Shown: positions 1 to 11,144, counted from the stretch's first letter. The stretch is DNA of 64,000 nucleotides from Trichosporon coremiiforme (GCA_039545355.1 BCJJ01000007.1:248001-312000); one strand, 5' to 3'. Notes: generated by a model not told the origin, from the sequence alone. Made by a program: numbers and translations.

Positions 1-240
1 GTCACCGATCGGTATCGGCGGCTTTTTCTCGCGTACTGAGGCAGCCTTGCGCTTCTTCGGCTTCGGCTCCGGTTCAGGTGTAGACTCGTACGCGCTCTCG
101 GCCTCGCTGGCTGCGCTCGACGCAGAGCCGGGCTTGAAGTCGCTTGAGGCTACAGAGATGACGGAGATCTCGGAGTCGGACAAAGGCGACGGCTCGCGCT
201 TGGCACTGACGCTCGCGCGCGTGCGTTTTCGGGGCGGCAT
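1..240 (-). CDS. N-terminus of unidentified basic, Ser-rich protein (partial)
   Basis: An ATG at 238-240 on the minus strand opens a frame that runs off the left window edge, so only about 80 N-terminal residues are visible. The protein starts MPPRKRTRASVSAKREP, continues with a Ser/Asp/Glu-rich stretch, and then has a Pro/Glu/Lys run ending in a basic cluster (KPKKRKAAS). Basic clusters of this kind are typical of nuclear localisation signals, so a nuclear protein is inferred. No domain is visible and I do not recognise the family. The plus-strand frame over the same bases is low-complexity and is taken as a shadow. The true exon end lies outside the window. Confidence 0.55.
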   Translation of the reverse strand, partial: MPPRKRTRASVSAKREPSPLSDSEISVISVASSDFKPGSASSAASEAESAYESTPEPEPKPKKRKAASVREKKPPIPIGD

Positions 241-666
241 GGTGCAGTATTGGTCAAGTGGACGGTACAGGATTGAAGATGACGAACCTGAGACGCGTCG
301 CGCGTCAAGAGTCATTTCGGAGACGGTCACGTGAGTCCGATGGAACCAAACAAATCCCTGTGGCGAACGAGGGGTATGGCGGTGCTACCCGAAGTCCATC
401 AGCAGGATGCATTGAACATGAACAAGCAGAAAGAGGAAAAAGTTAGCTATAGAAGCAATCAAATGATGCCAAGGAGGTGAAAATGCTAAACAGTGTCTAC
501 AGGTCCTAAACTGGGCCCTCTACTCGATGAAGGTCAACTTCTGACTGCCGCGTTGAACCTCGGTGGTGCTAAGCATCCAAGCCCCGAAGTGACCACAGAG
601 ATAGTAGAACTGGTTCAGCTCAAAGTGTTCAAACAGAATCTCTTCAAACTCTTCTCTGATGAAAGC
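241..666. other. Intergenic stretch, no gene seen
   Basis: This is the upstream region of the partial minus-strand gene. It holds short overlapping plus-strand frames but no conserved motif, no convincing splice sites and no repeat that I can see. Confidence 0.4.
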
Positions 667-1451
667 CTAAGCCCAGAGATCGGTCTTGTAGACCTGCGCA
701 GTGGCAGGTTCGAACTGGACCAGCTCGTTACGATGCCCGATCAGCATGCTGAGAACGAGACGGCGGCAGCCGCTGCCGATGCTGTTAGGGAAATCGCAAA
801 CGCAAGAATAGAGGAAGTGCAGTCTGTGCGTGTCGACGGCGAGCGTGTTGATCACGTCGGGCATGATGCACTGGTGGTACGTGTTGATGGTGCAGGTGCG
901 GGGCAGCTGGACCTCCTGCAGGAGCTGGCACCATGCCGCACGCGAGGTGAGGGTCATGGCGGAGATGTAGATGTTCTGCGCCTGGCTGAAGACATAGTCG
1001 AGACAAGACGGGTCGGCTGGTACAGCGAAGGAAAGGTGGGAGGCGTCAGAGTCCATAACGCCCTCGCACATGAGCTGGCGGCGGACATACAGTAGCATTG
1101 CCCTGCCGCCTCGATTCCGTGGTCGGCGAGGAAGAGGTTGTGCAGGTAGAGGCGCTCGCCACGTCTGATGACAGCAATTGCAAGCTCCTCATCCTCAAAG
1201 AGGAAGCTTCAGAAAGGGTAGTTCTCGAGATCCTCGAGCTTCAAAGCTCGCTGTTTGAGAGGCTCGAAGTCCGCGAGACCTTTGGTTACCTTTGCGATGT
1301 CCATGTCGACTGATGAGGAGGGGAGGCGGATGAAGATAAGCTGAGCGCTCGGAAGGTAGGCTGCGTGAGGGAAGTGCAAACAGGACAGAACGATGTGTGG
1401 AAGACAAGAGCCACCGTGGTTGCTGATGGACAGCAGCGTGTGTGGCGGCAA
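667..1451 (-). pseudogene. Unrecognised, probably broken gene
   Basis: On the minus strand a frame opens near 1451 and reads to a TGA at 1209-1211. The same frame then continues open for about 70 more codons, including FLFEDEELAIAVIRRGERLY. Near 1100 the protein-like composition moves to another frame, which starts MLLYVRRQLMCEGVMDSDA at 1098 and ends at 667. No good GT-AG intron joins the blocks, so one nonsense codon (perhaps CGA to TGA) plus one frameshift is the simplest reading. I do not recognise the family. It could instead be two small hypothetical genes or chance open frames. The 200-residue plus-strand frame over this region is treated as a shadow. Confidence 0.3.
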
Positions 1452-1774
1452 TGTGTGTGAGTCTGCTCCACGGGACGGGTCGACCGTCTAATGCCAGTCA
1501 GGCGAAGAATCAATAACGCAGGAAAGGAGGATAATGCATCCTCCGGAAACCTGACTGCATCTTGAAGCGAGGCTGATGATGCACAAGGGAGATGCAACTG
1601 TACCCGCATGATGCAGAGAGGTATGCTTTTAAGATGTGCCAGTACCGATGGTGAACAGCCGGTGTGCAGCAGAGCTGCCATCTCTCGCTACGGTACGACC
1701 ACACCAGCTGATTGTCCAGCATGTTGTGGAGTGGGGGGATGTGTTGGTCTTGACGCGTCAAGGGTTACGATACC
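1452..1774. other. Intergenic stretch, no gene seen
   Basis: This lies between the 3' end of the lectin pseudogene and the unrecognised broken gene. Only short overlapping frames are present and no motif was recognised. Confidence 0.35.
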
Positions 1775-2310
1775 TCAGTCCAGAGCATAACTCCACATCT
1801 GGTTCTTGTTGTCTTCCGCGCACTCCCACAGCTGGAGTTCAGACTCGTTATCGGTCTGCCCATTGCGGACATCGACGCACAGCTCCGAGTTCTTGAGCTT
1901 GAGGTGACCATCCGAGCTGAGCGACCAGATCTGGGACGGAGCATTGACGTAGCAAGTCGAGTCAGTGAGAGGGGTACCATCCTTCGGATCGCTGCCAGCA
2001 TCGAGACAGAAGGCGGTGCCACGAAGCTTTACGGCGGTGTTATCCTTCTCGAGTTCCCACTGCTGACCGCCGCTTCCGTCGCAATCGTGCAAAAGGTCAG
2101 CGGTGCCCTTTGTCTGCTCGCCGCGAACGTCCATGCACCCCTCGCAAAACTATCCTCAGGGACGGAGCTCAGAGTGCAGTCAGGTCCCATGGATCTCGCT
2201 CCGGCCGGCTTCGTCTCCTTGGTCGTGGGCTGGGGCTGGGATGTCGTCTTGGAGGGCTCGGTGTTCGTAGTTGTAGGCTGCGACTCCGACTTGGGCTTGT
2301 CAGAGATGTA

Positions 2311-2337
2311 AACTAGGGTCACAGGTTAAGTCGAACG
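2311..2337 (+). repeat. Left terminal inverted repeat of the transposon
   Basis: These 27 bp begin AACTAGGGTCACAGG and are exactly complementary to 4041-4067. The match stops immediately inside position 2337. The TA target duplication is at 2309-2310. Confidence 0.95.
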
Positions 2338-2687
2338 GATGCGCACGGTCCCGTCATCGTCAACCTCGCCGTGGCTCATGTTCTGATCCATAACTCATGC
2401 AACGGTACTCTTTATGCCTAGAAACTCCGCGTAGAGCCGAAAGGAATGCTTGGCAGCTCGGACAAATGGAGCTGCAGAGCGCACCGTGCATACTGGCCAC
2501 CACACCACCACAATAAAGCTGCATGTCACCACCCTCCTTATCGCCCTAGATCTCAGCCACCGAGGCCTGTGCTTGCCCCAAATCTTTCATGTATCAAGCT
2601 CCGAAGCTGGGCTTTTGGAAAATCCAAGAATTGAGTCGAAACCATGCATATCGGCAGCGGAGTCCGTCCGACTGTCCATCTTTGTGG

Positions 2688-2695
2688 CATATAAG
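2688..2695 (+). promoter_or_regulatory. TATA-like box of the transposase gene
   Basis: CATATAAG lies about 60 bp upstream of the chosen transposase ATG (2753), a plausible distance for a fungal TATA box. It is inside the element, so the transposase would carry its own promoter. Confidence 0.4.
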
Positions 2696-2752
2696 CCTCC
2701 TTGAGTGCCACTTCTCTTCCACAACAGCTCTACCTCATCAGAACTTGCAGCT

Positions 2753-3893
2753 ATGCCTCGCCCTTGCCTCACACCTCGCCGCCGCGCCAAGATTGCGTCC
2801 TTGGCTCGCTACCGCAGCTATTCCTCTGTCGCCTGGGAGTACAACATCGCCAAGAGCACTGTGGGTTACTGTGTGATGTTAGCTCGCCTCCAGGCTCTCA
2901 TTCCACCTGCTCTGGCTGTTCTGAACCCTGTCCAGGGGATCCGCATCCCCCGCAGCCACACCAAGCTCACTCCCGACAACCTCAGAGCGATCTACGAGGT
3001 CTTTGAGGCTCAGCCCTTCGCCAGCAATCGTGAGGTGTTGGACACTCTTGCAGACAGAGACATTGTCCTCTCTCTCATGACTCTGCGCCGTGCACGTCGC
3101 CAGCTTGGTTATGGCCGCTTTGTGGCTCTTGTGCGGCCGTATCTAAGCCCCCTTCACAAGGAGAAGCGTCTCGCTTATGCTCTTGAGCAGCAGCGACTCT
3201 TCCAAGAGTGGAGGAAGGTGATCTTCTGTGACGAGGTCCCTCTCTACATTGACCAGCTCCACAGAGCATATGTGACGCGCCCCATCGGTTCTGACCGTGC
3301 CAATGAGCGGTGAGTGTCTTTCCTGACGTTCTACATGCTGTGGAAGAGTGCTGACACTCAGGTACATCCAGTACACCTTCAGATCGAGCTGTGGGTCGAT
3401 TATGTGCTGGGGGGCTATCTGGTATGGCGGCAAGTCGAAGCTGGTGTGGTTTGACACCTCCCAGTCGACCTCCAAGCGCAAGGGAGTCAATGCGGCCATC
3501 TATCGCACCCAGGTGACTGAGAAGGAGTTGTTTGATTGCTGGAAGCGTGTCAAGACTCAGTGGCGTGGTTATGGCTTGCCCTGGGTTGTAGAGGACAACG
3601 CTGTCGTCCACACAGCCAAGGCCACCCGTGGCAAGGCAGAGCAACTTGGCATGCGCTTCCTGCCTCACCCTCCCTGCTCTCCTTGCCTCAACCCCATTGA
3701 GAACCTTTGGAGCAACCTCAAGCGCCGCCTGGCCCGTCTCAACCCTCGTCCCACCACCCAGGAGGGGCTATTCGCTGCCGCTACGGAGCTCTGGAACACC
3801 TATGATCAGAATGAGATCGACCGACTTATCATGTCCATGCCTAACAGGATCAAGGACACCATCTCTGCTAATGGAGGACACATTAAGTATTGA
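2753..3893 (+). CDS. Tc1/mariner DD34E transposase
   Basis: The protein is 362 residues from two exons, 2753-3309 and 3362-3893, separated by a 52-nt GTGAGT...CTCAG intron that joins in frame. The first true ATG is 2753 (MPRPCLTPRRRAKIASLARY). The N-terminal third has a helix-turn-helix region of Tc1 type (YSSVAWEYNIAKSTVG). Catalytic residues are visible: Asp160 in IFCDE, Asp264 in VVEDNAVVH and Glu299 in NPIENLWSNLK, with exactly 34 residues between the last two. The length matches the usual 340-360 residues. It should cut and paste the element at TA sites. No inactivating change is seen. The nested host exon is transcribed from the opposite strand. Confidence 0.93.
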
Positions 3894-4040
3894 TCCCAGG
3901 TGCACCATGCTTCGTATATAGGTTACCAAGACTCCCATGCACGTGGAACAACTGTTTATAGAGCAAGAAACATGCATATGCATGAGTTATTCGTGGTTGC
4001 AGCGAGGTCGACAGTTCACGGCCTCGTTTGTGGCACCACT

Positions 4041-4067
4041 CGTTCGACTTAACCTGTGACCCTAGTT
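4041..4067 (-). repeat. Right terminal inverted repeat of the transposon
   Basis: These 27 bp end CCTGTGACCCTAGTT and are the exact reverse complement of 2311-2337. The second TA of the target duplication is at 4068-4069. Confidence 0.95.
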
Positions 4068-5674
4068 TAGTACAAGGGGCGCTTGTCCGCAGCATCCGGA
4101 TGCCCACCGCCAGCCAGGACTGGTTAACGGGAATCGGGCCAGTGTCGTTAACTGCTGTCATCTCCAATCAGCAGCAACGCACTGGAGCATTCGATGAGAT
4201 AGACAATTGGTGTTCTTTCAGTGTTGGGATCGTTGACAGTCCAGCACAGCGCTTGAACTCAGTCTTCAACTTCTAGCATGGAAACTCACCATTTGGAGTC
4301 CCCCCAATCGCCATCGACGACTCCAACTCAGTCTGATATCCTCCCGTATTCTTCTTCATTGCCGTGGGGGCACGGTCGCGCTGACACCAGAAACCCGTAC
4401 GCAACGCTGCTTTCTCAGGGAACTCACCAGTCCCATATCTGAAGGCTGTTTCCGATTTTGGCGTCTGATATCAGCTGTGCCGTGTTCAGGTAAAGGCGCA
4501 CGCCCGAGGTCGCGTTGCAGGACACGGGGCGCCAAACTGTTAAGCCGAAATCAAACTTACTGTCCGGCATATTGATGCAGAAGTCGCTGCCTGATACCCG
4601 GAGAACACCTTCCCGGAAAGCCTCCCAGACTTGGAAAATGGCTCCGGGAATGCAGTCGCTCCTGTCGATGTCAGAGATGACTCGTGGTGTGGAAATATGG
4701 GACCCGAGCGGTCTGCCAATAGGCTCCGCATCGCACACAAACCAAACTCACACTCGCACGGTCGCGCCGTTGTAAAGGTTGCCATTGTTGGCTCCAAAAC
4801 ACTTTTCTCGGAGGAAGGGAGGGTCGTCGCCGTTCTGGTTTGCTGGGTGTATCTTCAAGAGATAGGTGAACTTTGTGTACCCCTCCGCTCTGCGCAGCAG
4901 AGGGAGGGCAGCTGCCACCGGGGTGAGAAGAAGTACGGTCGGAAACATAGGAGCTCGGGAGAAGAAGAAACGTGTCGGCCAGCGACGGGGTGGGGCGATA
5001 AAGAGCGCAGTTGCGTGAAGCTCTGCTTATAACCACCCCACTCCGACAGTCAATCGCTGATCTCGAGATGAAGACTAAGCAAGAACCAGTATCCAAGGCC
5101 GGAGAACGTTCCGCGGCTGAGTCGGTAAACGGAATGCTATTGTACGTGTTTGAGAACACGGAAGAGGGGTGTGCTAGGCCGACCCCGGCGAGAACGAAAC
5201 GAAACGAACTGAAATCAGACGGCGGTGCCACCAGACCCTCTCGACATGCAGCAACGTTATGTCCCGTGCATGCCGCACGATGTAGATGATAATGATCTGC
5301 TTCCAACGTCTACTGTCGACTCGGCTCCTTAAGGTTATTGCACGGTTTACAGCCGATATAAAGGATCAGTCGAAGCGCCCACTGGAGATGACAGGCACCT
5401 GGGGCGTGTGACTTACCACCTCCGCTGGTGACCGCTGGTGACGCCCACCGATACCAACAATACCCCGACGGCGCAGCAATGTCGCAGCAACAATACGCAC
5501 CGTGACTGTTGTTGAGCGCCGGTACGGTCGGCTGGGAGCGCAAGCGCAGCACGCCGAGACATGCCCAGTTCCTGAACTCGGTTGCTTCGGCTCCCATCGT
5601 TCTCCCCAACTGTTGCGAAGACAACTCCTCCCGCTGCCCGTTCATTCTTGGCCAGCATCGCGCACAGTTCTTTA

Positions 5675-5770
5675 CCTCGGCGCTGTCACCTCGGCGCTGT
5701 CACCTCGGCGCTGTCACCTCGGCGCTGTCACCTCGGCGCTGTCACCTCGGCGCTGTCACCTCGGCGCTGT
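5675..5770. repeat. 14-bp tandem repeat, 7 copies
   Basis: CCTCGGCGCTGT recurs at 5675, 5689, 5703, 5717, 5731, 5745 and 5759, separated by CA. The period of 14 bp is not a multiple of three, which argues against a coding role. All copies are identical. Confidence 0.95.
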
Positions 5771-6131
5771 CTCTCCCGGACTTATGAACCTGAGCAAGCA
5801 CGTTGCGTCAGACGGAGGTTAGGGTGGGGCTGGGCTGTGCGGGCTGTGCTCTCTTCGACTCCGCCCGTCTCGCCTTCGAAAGCTACCAATACCTGCCGTC
5901 TTCATTCCTCATGCTCGTGACCGTTCCGCCTCTTCCCTAAAAGCCTCAGCCGGTCCGTGGGGATCCCCGTACGCGAACAGCACAAAGTCAATATTTTCTG
6001 GATGGCCGCTCATTATGCGCGAACACCTCAGTGGGCGTGCTCTCGAGCCGCTTAAACCATCGTGCTGGAGACGTTCTGAGACTCGGGGGGAATGACGGTG
6101 ACGGAGAGAAGAGATGGCGAGTGCAGAGGCG

Positions 6132-6257
6132 GTGAGAGAGAGGGGTTTGAAGTCGCGTATCAGCCATGCAGCCAGGTTGCAGAGTGCACGAGTTGTGAGA
6201 GAGGGGGGTTTGAAGTCGCGTATCAGCCATGCAGCCAGGTTGCAGAGTGCACGAGTT
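6132..6257. repeat. 63-bp direct duplication
   Basis: The segment 6132-6194 (GTGAGAGAG...CACGAGTT) is repeated at 6195-6257 with minor differences in the initial GA/G run. It is non-coding and close to the RasGEF 3' end. Confidence 0.9.
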
Positions 6258-6651
6258 ATGCATAAGTTTCGTATTCATTAATCCCTAGAATTGTACATAA
6301 AGAGGATGGAATGTTGTTGGGGTGTGTGTGCAAGGGCCGAGAAACGTGGAGAGGAGAAAAAGAAATAATGAGTCCCAAAGAGAATATAATTAGGGTGCGC
6401 CGAGGACGGGGGCTCGAGGCGCGGGTGCGTGCGCGGCTGGCATTGCTGGCGTTGCTGGCATTGGGCGATCCGCGCGAAAGGGCGATGTGCTCGAGCGCGG
6501 CGCTGGGCTGTCGCGCGGGCCATGGTGTCGCCTGGTGGCAACTGCTGCAGGTGGTAGGCGGCGGCTTGCAGCGAGCGGAGCTCCGGGGTAGCCCGCGCCG
6601 GGACATCGGCGCTCGGCGCTCGACCGACTACGTCGGCCGTCGGCCACACGC

Positions 6652-9600
6652 CTAGGACTGCTGCTTCGCCTCCACCTTCAGCGACAGCTCGTACAGCACA
6701 TCAATGCTGATTTCAACGTCCGCAAGCCCCTGCTCAATGTACTGCTGCACGGGCTTGCACACGGCGAGGTTGTACGGCTGGCTCTGGTACTGCTGGATGT
6801 CTCTCAGAATGTCGGCCGTGAGCTGGCGCTTGAAGAAGTTGATCAGCATGGGACGGGGTTCGGCTCCGTCTTTGTTCGTCGCGGGAGAGGTCGGCGTCGC
6901 GCTGCTGAGGACACTGAAGGTCGTGCTGTCACGCATCGAGTGGCCGCCCGAGGACGTCGGACTCATGGGCTGCGACGAGGGGAGGGGCACGTTGTCCTTG
7001 TTTCCGTCCTCGATGAAGACGAGCGAGGTCTGGTAGAACGCGAAGAAGGGCACGCAGGGCGGGTTGATCATCTTCAGCAGCTCCTTGTAGCGGGCAAAGT
7101 TCTTTGTGCTGTCAAACAACTTTTCGAGCATGCCCCACTCCTTCAGCAGCTTCTCGCTGAGCTGGGCCCAGGACTGCTTCAACCGGCTGATCGGGGACAG
7201 GTTCAGGCCCGCAATGATCGAGGCCATGGACGCGAAATTGTTCAGCGTCCGCAGCTCCGTCGCCACCTTGATGAAGTACTTGAGCACGTTGGCGCGGCTC
7301 TTCGGGTCGCCCTGCTGTAAGATCAGAGACCCACACCAGCACGATATGCGGTTGTGCAAGTCCGTCACGTGGTGAATGTTGGGCGCCTGGTCGGTTGACT
7401 GCCACGCCTTGTTCAGGCACTCGGCTGTCTTGATGCGCTGGAACGAGTTGGCCTCCATGATCGTTAACTGGCGCGCTAACTCGAGCGGCTGGATATCGAG
7501 CACAAACAGCGGCTTGCCGCCCAGGACACGAGGGAAGATCGGCGCCGGCGACGGGAGCACGGCGCCCATGACGACGCGACGCGCCTGGGCCGTCGAGTCG
7601 CCGCGCCGTCTTCGCTCAATGAGCGCAAGCAACTGCTTGGACATGAGCTCGCTGCCGTTCGCGACGAGTGTGGTGCGCGCAAACTCCTCGACAACGTCGA
7701 GCGCGTGCCCGTCCCGGTCCTCCATGAACTGGTTGTCAAGCCACGCCTTGAACGTGTTGGCGACACGGAGCCGGATCGGCGTCATCTTGCGCAGCTTCCA
7801 CTCCTTGAGTTGCTCCTCATTCAGGTCCGCAGGAGGCTCGACGTGGTACCGCCGGATGAGGTGCTCGACGAGCTCGTCCGTCGTCACGAAGGACCGGTAA
7901 GTCAGCATGAACGCCTGGAAGTAGGCCGTGTCGGCCGCCGTGTGCGGCGTGAGGCGCTCGACGAGCGCGCGGATCGTGCCCGCCTTGACGTTGCCTCGGT
8001 CGTCGAACACAATCTCTCCCGGCGGGTAGTCCGTCTCGAGGTACCATGCTGCCTGGCCCGCACGCGCCGCAGCTGGCGGCGGCATCGGGGCCGGAATGCT
8101 CGGCGCCGTCGTTATCGGCGACAGCGGGGCGCGCGTCGACGATTGGCTGCTGGATGAGCGGTGGATGCCGATTTCCTCGCCGAGAATCTTGGACAGCTTC
8201 TTAGACTTTTTGCTCGCGCGCGCCGCATCCTCGGGCTCGATCTCGCTGCCGGACCGGTTGCGCAGAAAGCTCGGGACCGCCTTGAGGATACTCGCACGGT
8301 TCGAGCTGCGGATGCTCGTCGCGTCCAGCTCGGGCTGCGGGTACGGCAGCGACGTCGATGAGCTCGATGCCTCGCGGCGCGCTGACGTAGACAGGCTCGT
8401 CTGGCTCGCGGACGGCGAGTGGCCCGACTTGGACCCGATCGTGGATAGGATCGACCTCCGCTTGCTGTCGTCGGCGTTCCGGCTCGGCTGCACCTGCTCC
8501 AGCAGTTCCTGCTCGGATCCCGACGGCCGCGTGCGGTGCGTGTCGGCGGTAGACGGGCCGCGCATGTGGCCCGGCATCGACTGCCGCGACAGCCTCGAGG
8601 CAGTGGACGAGATTGACTGCGTGCGGTTGCGGTCCGGCGTCGAGACACGATTGACGGCGGCGTTGATCGGGCTCGCGGCCGTGCCCGACTCGGCGGCGGC
8701 GCGGATGGCGCCAACCTTGGTCGGGGATCGGTGGCCGAGGGCGCCGCGGACGACGCCGTGCTCGAGGCTCGCGGCCTGCTGCTGCGCGATGAGAAGCAGA
8801 CCCTGGAGCGAACGCAGGATGGATGCCACGTTCGAGTTGATAGTGTCTCGGATCTGGCTCGTGCCGTTGCCTTCGCTTCGGAGGAAGAGATCGGCGGCAA
8901 CCGAGTCAAGCGAGCGAGAAGCAGCGTCGAGGTCACGCAGCGTCTGGCGCGCCTTGCTGATGAGCTCGTTGTACGCCTTCTGGTCGTCGACATTCGCGGC
9001 GTCCGTGCCGTTCGGCGTCGACACGTCCCCGTCCAGGTCGATCGTGACGGCAATATCGATGTGCCCGACGGCATCGCGGTAGTGTGTCACACCCCTCAGG
9101 ATCTCGAGGATGCTGTCGTCCTGGCCGGTCGCAGTCGCGCGGAGCGCAGCCTCGACCTCGGCCTTGATCTTCTGCACCTCGACAACGGCAGCCTGGTCGA
9201 GAGGGCGCAGATGGGGGTCCACGATGTGTCCGAAACCAAAGCGCCCAGACATGAAGTCGCCCAGGTTGTCGACGCCGAACCACGCCGCCAGCCGGCCGCC
9301 CTCGAGAGCGTCGCGCTCAGGCGGGGGTGTGTCAGGATGCGCCAAGCCCGGGAATGCCTCCACCACGACGCGAAGCTTTGTCGCGGCACGCAAGACATCG
9401 GTCCAGGCAGAGGATCCGTGCTCCTCACTCCTCGGGCCAGTGATTGCGTTGTGGGTCGTGAGCGCGAGCAGGCCGAGCGAGCCAACGAGCGACATGTCCT
9501 TGGCCCACTTTGGTCGAACCATCTCGTCGAACGGGGGCTCCTGTCCAGACTGCTGGGGAATGAGGGGGCCAACGTAGCCGCACGCAACGACGAGGTCGCG

Positions 9601-11144
9601 CACGGCGCTGATGACCGCCTTTTGGGCCGAAGCGGCCTGCTCCACCGAAGCCTGGTCGTGGCGTCGGGCAAGCTCAAAGCCGACGTTGGTCTCACGCGTC
9701 AGCAGCAGCTCCTCCTCTGCCGACGAGCCGGCGATCGCAGCGTCGAACACCTCGCGCAGAGCCTCCGACACGGCCTCGATCAGAATCGCCATCGTCGGCT
9801 GCGGTGGGGGAACAACGAGGGGAGCCAGTGATTGGCGGATCCGCTCCTCCCACTCTGTCCCGCGGCGCGGGGGCTGAGCGCCCTGCTGAGCGTTCAGCGT
9901 CGATCCGATGCTCGCGCGGTGGAGCGGCTCCGATCCTGCCTCTCGTGTGCTTGCCGATGGGGGCTCGCGGCGCTGTTCGCCCGTCACGGTGTTGAAGTAG
10001 TACCACCCGCGCCCGTCGTCCGTCAGCCTCGCCACCCACGGCGGGGGCAGACTCGTCGCTCGCGGAGGGATGCCGAACTGGTCGTCCATGAGGAGCGCGC
10101 TGGACGGCGGTCGCGACGCATGCGACGACGCCATCGAAATCGGGCGAGATGGGGACCGGCGGGTGTCGTCGGGCCCATCGATCTGAGCCTTTTGAAGAGC
10201 CTGCCGGCTCTCTCGTCGTTTGGGGAGATTCGAGCTCGGATCTGATCCAGTTGAAGCATACGTCGCGTCATCGTCTTCTGGAATCTCCCAAGCGTCTTCT
10301 CCAGTCTGTGTGTTGTGGTAGTACACCTGTGAAAAGCAGTCAGCACGGACAAATCGTCGTCTCATTGTCATCGCCCGAGAAGCAAGAAAAAACCTACCCG
10401 TCCGTCTGGTGTCAGAGAGGGAATCCACGCATCAATATGGCCGCCTCCGCGACCGCTTAGCGGGTGCAGTGTCTCGTCTGGGTCTGCGTCGCCGCGGCGG
10501 GGAGCAAAGTCGGACGTGTCGCGCCGTCCGAGGTCTGTGCGACGCCGGGCAGGATCGTTATCGCTGACTGCTCCAACGCTGGCCGATAGCGGTGGTCGGG
10601 ACACGGTGCTCGAGTTGCCCATGAGCTCGAGGGCGAGGTCGTCTAGTGATGTGGAGGATCCGTCAGTGCCCCAGCCTCCGTCGGCGTCGCCACCCCAGTT
10701 CGTGCTCGAGAGGCTGTGATGCGGGCGGAGGACGTCGTTGGCGGCGCCGTTCCGCTGCTCGGCGTAAAACTCGAGGTCGGTCTCGTCCACGTCCTCGACG
10801 TAGTTGGACGGGAACCAGCCGCGGTTGTTGCCGAGCATGCCGTCCCACCATCCGCTGGGAAGCATGGTCAAAACCTCAATCACATCGCCCGTGTTGAAGC
10901 TGAGGGCCGACTCGTCGGTTGCCTCAAAGTCGTACAGCGCGCGTACCCGGTACTGCTCGCCCTCGGGGACGCGGATGACGTGCGCATCTGCGGGCAGACC
11001 GAGGTCGTCGTTGGGGTGGTCGACATAGCTTCCGCCGATGCTGTGGGTGCCGTTCGTGGGGCTGTTGAGGGATGTCGAGGGCCCCGAGTCGTTGATGGTG
11101 AGGGCCTCGAGCGCGGCCTGAGGCGAGATGACGGCCGCAGACAT
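6652..11144 (-). CDS. CDC25: Ras guanine nucleotide exchange factor (Cdc25-like; SH3, WW, RasGEF)
   Basis: Two exons, 11144-10398 and 10326-6652, are separated by a 71-nt intron joined in phase 0 and give 1473 residues. An SH3 domain lies at about 65-118 (YRVRALYDFEATDESALSF, then GWFPSNYVE). A WW motif spans the splice junction at about 240-268 (AWIPSLTPDGRVYYHNTQ). A second WW-like segment (GWYYFNTVTGEQ) follows at about 345. A long Ser-rich middle leads to RasGEF_N at about 1025-1150 (TYRSFVTTDELVEHLIRRY) and the catalytic domain from about 1189 to the end (ELARQLTIMEANSFQRI, then ASIIAGLNLSPISRLKQSW). The family loads Ras with GTP at the membrane to drive cAMP and growth signalling. The assignment to the Cdc25 branch rests on the SH3 plus C-terminal GEF layout. 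The second WW-like segment lacks the terminal Trp-Pro pattern. Confidence 0.9.

Larger units (their letters stand above)
2311..4067 (+). mobile_element. Complete Tc1/mariner-type transposon
   Basis: The element is 1757 bp. It is bounded by 27-bp inverted repeats (2311-2337 and 4041-4067) that match perfectly, and it is flanked by a duplicated TA (2309-2310 and 4068-4069), the hallmark target of this superfamily. It encodes one spliced transposase with a DD34E triad. Perfect repeats and an open transposase indicate a recent insertion that may still be mobile. It lies antisense to the lectin gene it interrupts. Removing the element and one TA would leave the lectin frame open across the site, so the insertion itself is a clean coding disruption. 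Confidence 0.95.
1775..4948 (-). pseudogene. Secreted ricin-B-type (beta-trefoil) lectin gene split by a transposon
   Basis: Exon 1 (4948-4752) encodes a signal peptide (MFPTVLLLTPVAAALPLL) and the start of a beta-trefoil. Exons 2 (4661-4561) and 3 (4464-4428) join in frame through good GT-AG introns and carry a typical SLQIWD repeat. Later blocks follow at about 4260-4183 and 4119-4070. After them the Tc1/mariner element sits at a TA inside a coding exon. The host frame resumes at 2310 with a Ser/Thr/Pro linker and a second beta-trefoil (CMDVRG, GGQQWEL, SQIWSL, NQMWSY), ending at TGA 1775. Frame continuity also fails after exon 3 and near 2140, which suggests further decay or introns I could not resolve. 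Such domains bind carbohydrates on secreted proteins. No ricin A-type enzymatic domain is present, so this is a lectin rather than a toxin. Confidence 0.75.
4949..6651. other. Intergenic region with two tandem repeats
   Basis: The region separates the 5' end of the lectin gene from the 3' end of the RasGEF gene. I find no frame with conserved motifs. It contains a 14-bp repeat (5675-5770) and a 63-bp duplication (6132-6257). The part next to 6652 is presumably the RasGEF 3' UTR. Confidence 0.5.

Noticed and set aside
493..1095. 200-codon plus-strand frame
   Set aside because: It overlaps the more protein-like minus-strand stretches and shows no motif.
1775..4948. Ricin-like toxin
   Set aside because: Only the carbohydrate-binding B-type domain is present; there is no ribosome-inactivating A-type domain.
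8096..9082. 328-codon plus-strand frame
   Set aside because: Antisense shadow of the RasGEF exon.
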